Position numbers and translations under genes: made by a program. Under the pieces are notes generated by a model. The model made no database searches. It was not told the origin of the DNA and worked only from the letters and a program-made list of their open reading frames with translations. This document shows, piece after piece, positions 1 through 3,848 of a stretch of 5,973 nucleotides of DNA. Source of the stretch: an uncultured Oscillibacter sp. (GTDB lineage: Bacteria > Bacillota_A > Clostridia > Oscillospirales > Oscillospiraceae); assembly GCA_902462475.1 (NCBI GenBank), contig CABQCB010000125.1, positions 1-5,973 on the forward strand, written 5' to 3'. Position 1 is the stretch's first letter. Each line of letters opens with the position of its first letter.

Positions 1-193
1 CGTGATCCGGGCCGTGACGGCGGCGGTGGACATCCCGGTGGTGGCCATCGGCGGCATCAGCCGGGACAACATCCTGGAGCTTTCGGGCTGCGGCCTTGCC
101 GGCGTGGCGGTGGTATCCGCCCTGTTTGCCCAGAAGGACGTGGCCGCGGCGGCCCGGGAGCTATACGGCCTGGCGGAGCAGATCGCGCGGTAA
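1..193 (+). CDS. thiE: Thiamine-phosphate synthase ThiE, C-terminal fragment
   Basis: This is the last 63 codons of a gene that begins before the window; the reading frame starts at base 2 and ends at TAA 191-193. ThiE (EC 2.5.1.3) is a cytosolic TIM-barrel enzyme that couples HMP-PP with thiazole phosphate to give thiamin phosphate. The visible part matches the end of the barrel: a strand reading IPVVAIGGI (fragment residues 11-19), whose GGI turn belongs to the phosphate-binding loops of the family, then GLAGVAVVSAL (31-41), the last strand with its VVSA phosphate/pyrophosphate site, and a closing amphipathic helix. The end is at the usual place for ThiE, so the gene is complete at this side. 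The neighbour thiD makes its substrate, which supports the call. A related TIM-barrel (ThiE-like TenI) is the main alternative; the fragment alone cannot exclude it, but context favours ThiE. Confidence 0.88.
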   Translation, partial: VIRAVTAAVDIPVVAIGGISRDNILELSGCGLAGVAVVSALFAQKDVAAAARELYGLAEQIAR

Positions 194-217
194 GAAAAAC
201 ATCATTTTTGTCCCAAC

Positions 218-242
218 TCGGCGAAAGCCCCGCTTTCGCCGA
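218..242 (+). repeat. Perfect 10-bp inverted repeat (hairpin) after thiE
   Basis: TCGGCGAAAG (218-227) and CTTTCGCCGA (233-242) are exact reverse complements separated by a 5-base loop CCCCG. The bases after it are purine-rich (GAAGAAGGAGGG), not a T run, so I do not call it a rho-independent terminator. It could stabilise the 3' end of the thiE message or form part of a larger leader fold. Confidence 0.7.
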
Positions 243-270
243 AGAAGGAGGGAATTTTCCGTCCGGCGAA

Positions 271-292
271 GCTTTCCGCAGCAGTGGGAAGC
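271..292 (+). repeat. Hairpin in thiD leader (7 bp, one G-U pair)
   Basis: GCTTTCC (271-277) pairs with GGGAAGC (286-292) through six Watson-Crick pairs and one G-U pair, around an 8-base loop. It lies between the two stronger hairpins of the thiE-thiD gap. Confidence 0.45.
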
Positions 293-317
293 AGAGCGGT
301 AAGGGAGATTTCCGACG

Positions 318-350
318 CGCGGTGCATTGGGGGCACCACCTTGCATCGCG
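318..350 (+). repeat. Hairpin in thiD leader (9 bp, one G-U pair)
   Basis: CGCGGTGCA (318-326) pairs with TGCATCGCG (342-350) over nine positions with a single G-U pair and a 15-base loop. Part of its left arm can instead pair locally (GGTGC 321-325 with GCACC 333-337), and part of its right arm can pair with ATGCA 364-368 just before the thiD ribosome site. That makes mutually exclusive folds possible. Preservation of the stem through a G-U pair suggests RNA rather than DNA function, but this is inference from one sequence. Confidence 0.5.
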
Positions 351-367
351 GAATAAAACTTCAATGC

Positions 368-377
368 AGAAAGGAAG
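368..377 (+). promoter_or_regulatory. Ribosome binding site fixing the thiD start
   Basis: AGAAAGGAAG lies 7 bases before the ATG at 385 (AGGA core 372-375, 9 bases away). An in-frame ATG at 364 would place this motif inside the coding region and has no purine-rich site before it. The TTG at 208 would add 59 residues with no counterpart in ThiD. The site therefore decides for 385. Confidence 0.75.
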
Positions 378-384
378 CATCGAC

Positions 385-1182
385 ATGAAAACAGCATTGA
401 CGATCGCTGGAAGCGACTCCAGCGGAGGCGCCGGGATCCAGGCGGACATCAAGACCATGACGGCCAACGGCGTATTCGCCATGAGCGCCGTCACGGCCCT
501 CACCGCCCAGAACACAACCGGCGTCACAGACATTCAGGAGGCCACCCCCGCCTTTTTGGCGGCGGAGCTGGACGCCGTGTTCACGGATATTTTCCCCGAC
601 GCGGTGAAGATCGGCATGGTCTCCTCAGCGGAGCTGATCCGCGTCATCGCCGAAAAGCTCCGGCACTACGGCGCAAAACACATCGTGGTGGACCCGGTCA
701 TGGTGGCCACCTCCGGCGCCCGGCTTTTGCGGGAGGACGCGGTGGACGCTATGAAGGAGTGCCTGCTGCCCCTGGCGGAGGTCCTCACCCCCAACATCCC
801 GGAGGCGGAGATCCTCGCCGGCATGGACATCCGCACGGCGGAGGACATGACCGCCGCCGCCCGGATCATCAGCGAAAAGTACGGCTGCGCTGTTTTGTGC
901 AAGGGCGGCCACCAGCTCAACGACGCCAACGACCTTTTGTGGAAGGACGGCCAGGCCCGGTGGTTTATGGGCCGGCGCATCGATAACCCCAACACCCACG
1001 GCACCGGCTGCACCCTCTCCAGCGCCATCGCCTCCAACCTGGCCAAGGGCTATGACCTGGCTTCTTCTGTGGAGCGGGCCAAGGCCTACCTCTCCGGCGC
1101 CCTGGCCGCCCAGCTGGACCTGGGCCGCGGCTCCGGCCCCATGGACCACATGTTTGACCTGAAGGGAGCGTTCGTGGAATGA
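385..1182 (+). CDS. thiD: Hydroxymethylpyrimidine/phosphomethylpyrimidine kinase ThiD
   Basis: The protein has 265 residues, the normal ThiD length. It phosphorylates HMP twice (EC 2.7.1.49 and 2.7.4.7) to give HMP-PP for ThiE, in the cytosol. It has the ribokinase-type fold markers in order: an N-terminal strand TALTIAGSDSSGGAGIQAD (3-21), which forms the HMP pocket and is diagnostic for ThiD; SAVTALTAQNT (34-44), lining the pyrimidine site; VDPVMV (102-107); LTPNIPEAE (134-142), where the ATP-side region begins; KGGH (173-176); and HGTGCTLSSAIA (205-216), whose GTGC at 206-209 is the anion-hole/catalytic loop with the Cys typical of ThiD. All key elements are intact. It ends with an ATGA overlap into the ThiT-like gene, so the two are translationally coupled. 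Pyridoxal kinase activity, known for some relatives, is less likely given the thiamin neighbours. Confidence 0.96.
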   Translation: MKTALTIAGSDSSGGAGIQADIKTMTANGVFAMSAVTALTAQNTTGVTDIQEATPAFLAAELDAVFTDIFPDAVKIGMVSSAELIRVIAEKLRHYGAKHIVVDPVMVATSGARLLREDAVDAMKECLLPLAEVLTPNIPEAEILAGMDIRTAEDMTAAARIISEKYGCAVLCKGGHQLNDANDLLWKDGQARWFMGRRIDNPNTHGTGCTLSSAIASNLAKGYDLASSVERAKAYLSGALAAQLDLGRGSGPMDHMFDLKGAFVE

Positions 1183-1790
1183 TCTCTTCCGTCATCGCCG
1201 CGGTATTTGCCGTGGCATATCTGGTGGTGACGGTGTGGCTTTGCCGCGGGCTGAAGCTGGATACCCGGGCGGTGTGCCTGGGGGGCGTGGTGTGCGCCCT
1301 GACGCTGGTGCTGGCCACCATCCGCATCCCCCTGCCCACCGGCTCCAACATCACCTGCGGGTCCTGGATCCCGCTGATGCTGCTGGCACTGGTGTACGAC
1401 TATCGCCTGGCCATGCTGACGGGCTGGGTGTGCGGCATCCTGGCCATGATCTTGATCCCCGGCTGGGAGGCGGTCCACTGGGCCCAGATCTTCGTCCAGC
1501 AGCTGGTGTGCTTTTCCTGCCTGGGTTACGCCGGCGTGTTCGGCGCGGACAAGCGGTGGAAGGCCGTGTGCGGCATGGCGGTGGCCGTGGCGCTGCGCTG
1601 CGTGGGCCATGTGCTCAGCGGCGTGATCTTCTATTCCCAGAACGCCTGGGACGGCTGGGGCGCCTGGGGCTACAGCCTGGCGTTCAACTCCTCTCGTCTG
1701 ATCGAGGGCATTTTGAGCATTGTGATCGTGACGGCCCTGCCGCTGGGCATCATGCGGCGGGCCATGGTGAAAAAAGGAGGCGTGGCATGA
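1179..1790 (+). CDS. thiT: ThiT-family ECF transporter S component (thiamin or related compound)
   Basis: This 203-residue membrane protein is the substrate-binding subunit of an energy-coupling factor importer. The shared EcfA/EcfA'/EcfT module is not in the window. The start is ATG 1179, overlapping the thiD stop, with GGGAG at 1164-1168. The core aligns without difficulty to my memory of Lactococcus lactis ThiT: IPLMLLAL (64-71), TGWVCGILAMI (81-91), LRCVGHVLSGVIFYSQNAW (139-157), GYSLAFN (164-170). Ligand positions H125, W138, Y146 and N151 of ThiT correspond to H144, W157, Y165 and N170 and are kept. ThiT E84 corresponds to Q107, and W133 to Y152, so the pocket differs. Relative to ThiT there is an extra hydrophobic N-terminal segment (about 2-22), giving about seven rather than six membrane spans. 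The family is well supported; the ligand is not. Thiamin, HMP or an aminopyrimidine breakdown product are all possible, given the neighbours ThiD and TenA. Confidence 0.8.
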   Translation: MISSVIAAVFAVAYLVVTVWLCRGLKLDTRAVCLGGVVCALTLVLATIRIPLPTGSNITCGSWIPLMLLALVYDYRLAMLTGWVCGILAMILIPGWEAVHWAQIFVQQLVCFSCLGYAGVFGADKRWKAVCGMAVAVALRCVGHVLSGVIFYSQNAWDGWGAWGYSLAFNSSRLIEGILSIVIVTALPLGIMRRAMVKKGGVA

Positions 1791-2449
1791 GCACGGTGGA
1801 ACGGCTGCTGAAAGCAACGGAGGACATCTGGGCGGGATATCATGAAAAGCCCTTCGTCCGGGGACTGCGGGACGGCACGCTGGACGTGGAAAAATTCCGG
1901 CGCTACATCATTCAGGATTACTGGTACCTGATGGACTATACCAAGGTCTTCGCCGTGGGCGTGGCCAAGAGCAAGAGCGTAGAGGTCATGAAGCTCTTCG
2001 CCAAGTACATCCAGGCCATCCTGGACGGCGAGGTGAACGTCCACAACGGCTACATGGGCATGTTCGGCATCACCCAGGAGGAGCTGGACCGCACGCCCAT
2101 CGCCCAGGACAACCGCTCCTACACCTCCTACATGCTCAGCGTGGCCTACAAGGGCGGCGAGGCGGAGGTGCTGACGGCCATCTTCTCCTGCGCGTACAGC
2201 TATGAGGTCATTGCCCGCAGGATCGTGGAAGAGCGGCCCGAGGCCCCCGATCACCCCCTGTACGGACGGTGGGTGCGGGGCTACATCACCGACCGCTACA
2301 CCGGCAACAACGTGATCCTCAAGGACATGCTGGAGCGGCTGACGGCGGATTACACGGAGCCGCAGCTGAAGTACCTGGAGGAGGTCTTTACCGCCTGCTC
2401 CCGGTATGAATCCTCCTTCTGGGACATGGCCTGGGAGCAGCGGGACTGA
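1787..2449 (+). CDS. tenA: Aminopyrimidine aminohydrolase / thiaminase II TenA
   Basis: This 220-residue all-helical cytosolic protein of the TENA/THI-4 family hydrolyses 4-amino-5-aminomethyl-2-methylpyrimidine, a thiamin breakdown product, to HMP (EC 3.5.99.2). It can also cleave thiamin. Start ATG 1787 overlaps the upstream stop as ATGA; a strong GGAGG (1776-1780) sits 6 bases before it. The active site matches Bacillus subtilis TenA, by position as well as identity: D44 in IIQDYWYL, Y47, Y112 in SYTSYM, the nucleophile C135 in FSCAYSYE, Y139, Y166 in VRGYI (Bs Y163) and the acid E208 in SRYESSFWDMAW (Bs E205). This makes it a Cys-type TenA (the TenA_C class), not the TenA_E class. N-terminal PFVRGLRDGTL (22-32) is also typical. 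The reading frame stays open upstream to 1235, but that part is a shadow of the ThiT-like gene. Its HMP product is the substrate of ThiD in the same operon. Confidence 0.95.
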   Translation: MSTVERLLKATEDIWAGYHEKPFVRGLRDGTLDVEKFRRYIIQDYWYLMDYTKVFAVGVAKSKSVEVMKLFAKYIQAILDGEVNVHNGYMGMFGITQEELDRTPIAQDNRSYTSYMLSVAYKGGEAEVLTAIFSCAYSYEVIARRIVEERPEAPDHPLYGRWVRGYITDRYTGNNVILKDMLERLTADYTEPQLKYLEEVFTACSRYESSFWDMAWEQRD

Positions 2450-2457
2450 GGACCGCT

Positions 2458-2472
2458 GCCCGCGGAGCGGGC
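2458..2472 (+). repeat. Small GC hairpin between tenA and cytX
   Basis: GCCCGC (2458-2463) and GCGGGC (2467-2472) are exact reverse complements around the triloop GGA, eight bases after the tenA stop. No T run follows, so it is not a full terminator. It could slow polymerase, protect the upstream message or serve as a processing point between tenA and cytX. Confidence 0.5.
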
Positions 2473-2494
2473 CTTGTGTGAGAAAGGAACGGAT

Positions 2495-3664
2495 ATGAAA
2501 AAAACCTCGACGTTTCAAATGAGCCTCATCTGGTTCGGCGCCGGTATTTCCATCGCGGAGATCCTGACCGGCACGTCCTTTGCCGCCCTGGGCCTGGCCC
2601 GGGGCACGGCGGCCATTTTGCTGGGCCATGTGATCGGCTGCGCCATGTTTTTCCTGGCGGGCCTCATCGGCGGGCGCACGGGACGCAGCGCCATGGAGAC
2701 GGTGAAGCTGTCCTTCGGCCGCAAGGGCGGGCTGCTGTTCGCCTTTTTGAACGTGCTGCAGCTGCTGGGCTGGACGGCCATCATGATCTATGACGGCGCC
2801 CTGGCGGTGGGCGGCATCTTTGCCGGGGGCCACTGGCTTTGGTGCCTGGTGATCGGCGGGCTCATCGCGGTGTGGATCCTGGTGGGCGTGACCAATCTGG
2901 GAGGCATCAACAAGGTGGCCATGGCGGCGCTGCTGGTTTTGACGCTGGTGCTGTGCAAGGTGATCTTCTTCTCCGGCGCGTCCGGCGCGGCGGGGGACGG
3001 CTCGCTGAGCTTCGGCGCGGCGGTGGAGCTGGCGGTGGCCATGCCGCTTTCCTGGCTGCCGCTGGTGGCCGACTATACCCGGGAGGCGGAAAAGCCCTTC
3101 CAGGCCACGGTGGCCAGCACCCTGACCTATGGCGCCGTGTCCTGCTGGATGTACTTCATCGGCATGGGCGCCGCGCTCTATACCGGTGAGAGCGACATCG
3201 CCGTCATCATGGTCAAGGCGGGGCTGGGCCTGGCGGCGCTGGTAATCCTGGTGCTGTCCACCGTCACCACCACGTTCCTGGACGCCTGGTCGGCGGGCAT
3301 CTCCGCCGAGTCGCTCAGCGCCGGGATCAACGGAAAGTGGACGGCGGTGGCGGTGACCGCGGTGGGCACGGCGGCGGCCATGCTGTTCCCCATGGACGAC
3401 ATCACGGGCTTTTTGTACCTGATCGGCTCCGTGTTCGCCCCCATGGCGGCCGTGCAGATCGCGGACTTCTTCCTGCTGCGGCGGGAGGGCACGTCCCGGG
3501 ATCTGGACGGGCGGAACCTGGTGATCTGGCTGGTGGGTTTCGTGCTTTACCGGCTATTGATGCATGTGGATATCCCTGTGGGCTATACCCTGGTGGACAT
3601 GGCGGCCACCGCCCTTTTGTGCGTGGCGGCGGAGCGCGTGTGCCCCAGAAAGGCCGCTGTGTGA
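2495..3664 (+). CDS. cytX: Hydroxymethylpyrimidine transporter CytX (NCS1 family)
   Basis: This 389-residue integral membrane protein with about 12 hydrophobic segments belongs to the nucleobase:cation symporter-1 (cytosine permease) family. The thiamin-linked CytX branch is predicted to import HMP. Supporting motifs: LIWFGAGISIAEILTGTSFA (11-30), the CytX/NCS1 first helix with its conserved Gly-rich and AEI stretch; LGWTAIMIYDGAL (91-103); SWLPLVADYTR (186-196), the NCS1 mid-protein signature; STVTTTFLDAWSAG (255-268); and APMAAVQIADFFLLRR (315-330), the late helix and basic end typical of the family. Length agrees with CytX (just under 400) and is shorter than general cytosine permeases. 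ATG 2495 was preferred over the in-frame TTG at 2474 because AAAGGA (2483-2488) sits 6 bases before it and the family starts just before the first helix. It is the last gene before a strong terminator. HMP specificity is inferred from the family and from ThiD/TenA/ThiE beside it. Confidence 0.93.
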   Translation: MKKTSTFQMSLIWFGAGISIAEILTGTSFAALGLARGTAAILLGHVIGCAMFFLAGLIGGRTGRSAMETVKLSFGRKGGLLFAFLNVLQLLGWTAIMIYDGALAVGGIFAGGHWLWCLVIGGLIAVWILVGVTNLGGINKVAMAALLVLTLVLCKVIFFSGASGAAGDGSLSFGAAVELAVAMPLSWLPLVADYTREAEKPFQATVASTLTYGAVSCWMYFIGMGAALYTGESDIAVIMVKAGLGLAALVILVLSTVTTTFLDAWSAGISAESLSAGINGKWTAVAVTAVGTAAAMLFPMDDITGFLYLIGSVFAPMAAVQIADFFLLRREGTSRDLDGRNLVIWLVGFVLYRLLMHVDIPVGYTLVDMAATALLCVAAERVCPRKAAV

Positions 3665-3671
3665 TGCAGAT

Positions 3672-3712
3672 AAAAAGACCGGAGGACGCGCCGCGTCCTC
3701 CGGTCTTTTTTT
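3672..3712 (+). terminator. Strong intrinsic terminator after cytX
   Basis: A nearly loop-free GC-rich hairpin: AGACCGGAGGACGC starting at 3676 pairs with its exact reverse complement ending at 3706, with only a few bases at the tip. The A run 3672-3676 pairs with the T run 3706-3710, and seven T follow (3706-3712). It starts eight bases after the cytX stop and closes the thiamin cluster. The A-stem-T symmetry means it could also work for transcription arriving from the other side. Confidence 0.96.
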
Positions 3713-3725
3713 GTCCCGGGACAGG

Positions 3726-3757
3726 GAAACAGGAAAAATTTGCGAAAAATATTTAAA
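3726..3757 (+). promoter_or_regulatory. Weak candidate promoter for the exporter operon
   Basis: The stretch 3727-3760 is clearly AT-rich in an otherwise GC-rich window, as expected near a promoter. The best I can offer is TATTTA (3750-3755), or overlapping TTTAAA (3752-3757), as -10, with GAAACA (3726-3731) as a poor -35. Transcription would then begin near 3762, just before the structured leader. Matches to consensus are weak, so the promoter may need an activator or lie elsewhere. Confidence 0.3.
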
Positions 3758-3763
3758 ACGGCC

Positions 3764-3842
3764 CCGTTCCTTTCAGCTTTGTTTTAGCTTTGCCGGTTAA
3801 GCTGAAACCGGATTTTCACAGAGAACCCATAGAAAGGAACGG
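3764..3842 (+). promoter_or_regulatory. Structured leader that can sequester the adaptor gene's ribosome site
   Basis: CCGTTCCTTTC (3764-3774) is the exact reverse complement of GAAAGGAACGG (3832-3842), which contains the AAAGGA ribosome site for the gene at 3849. Inside lies a perfect 9-base inverted repeat, TTTCAGCTT (3771-3779) with AAGCTGAAA (3799-3807). It shares four bases with the outer left arm, so the last four pairs of the outer stem compete with it. A third stem, CCGGTT (3793-3798) with AACCGG (3806-3811), excludes the 9-base one. The layout resembles a translational control leader. The ligand or protein that would act on it cannot be read from the sequence. Confidence 0.5.
3771..3792 (+). 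repeat. Tandem 11-base direct repeat (possible response-regulator site)
   Basis: TTTCAGCTTTG (3771-3781) is followed directly by TTTTAGCTTTG (3782-3792), 10 of 11 bases identical. A period of 11 bases, one helical turn, is the spacing used by OmpR/PhoB-family response regulators bound as head-to-tail dimers. No regulator gene is in view, and the same bases take part in the RNA hairpins described above, so DNA and RNA explanations compete. Confidence 0.5.
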
Positions 3843-3848
3843 CAAGAA

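Larger units (their letters stand above)
194..384 (+). other. Structured thiE-thiD intergenic region / thiD leader
   Basis: These 191 bases hold no convincing gene but contain three good hairpins in a row (218-242, 271-292, 318-350). Additional short complementary arms could compete with them: TTCGCCG 235-241 with CGGCGAA 264-270; GGTGC 321-325 with GCACC 333-337; TGCAT 342-346 with ATGCA 364-368. None of the hairpins is followed by a T run, so none is a standard intrinsic terminator. I looked for the TPP riboswitch core (CTGAGA and the downstream conserved half) and did not find it. It may be a cis-regulatory leader for thiD, an RNA processing region, or a dispersed intergenic repeat; the sequence alone does not decide. 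Confidence 0.5.

Noticed and set aside
311..352. T-box-like sequence on the minus strand (AAGGTGGT ... ACCGCG)
   Set aside because: The two halves are split by about 11 bases and arise from the local GGTGC/GCACC hairpin. No minus-strand gene lies downstream and no specifier or terminator structure is seen.
208..384. TTG at 208 or ATG at 364 as thiD start
   Set aside because: The upstream frame is open only by chance in GC-rich DNA. The added residues do not resemble ThiD, and the ribosome site at 368-377 points to ATG 385.
194..384. TPP riboswitch before thiD
   Set aside because: The conserved CTGAGA core and its downstream partner half are absent; the gap is structured but does not fit the class.
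1235..1786. Upstream open extension of the tenA frame
   Set aside because: It runs out of frame through the ThiT-like gene, gives Gly/Arg/His/Pro-rich nonsense, and TenA has a well-supported start at 1787.
1670..2833. Long minus-strand ORF opposite the ThiT-like gene, tenA and cytX
   Set aside because: Low-complexity His/Gly/Ala-rich translation that mirrors third-position GC bias of the real + strand genes; it spans three of them.
3713..3722. Palindrome GTCCCGGGAC just after the terminator
   Set aside because: A 10-base perfect palindrome without a loop is not rare in GC-rich DNA and has no further support as an operator.
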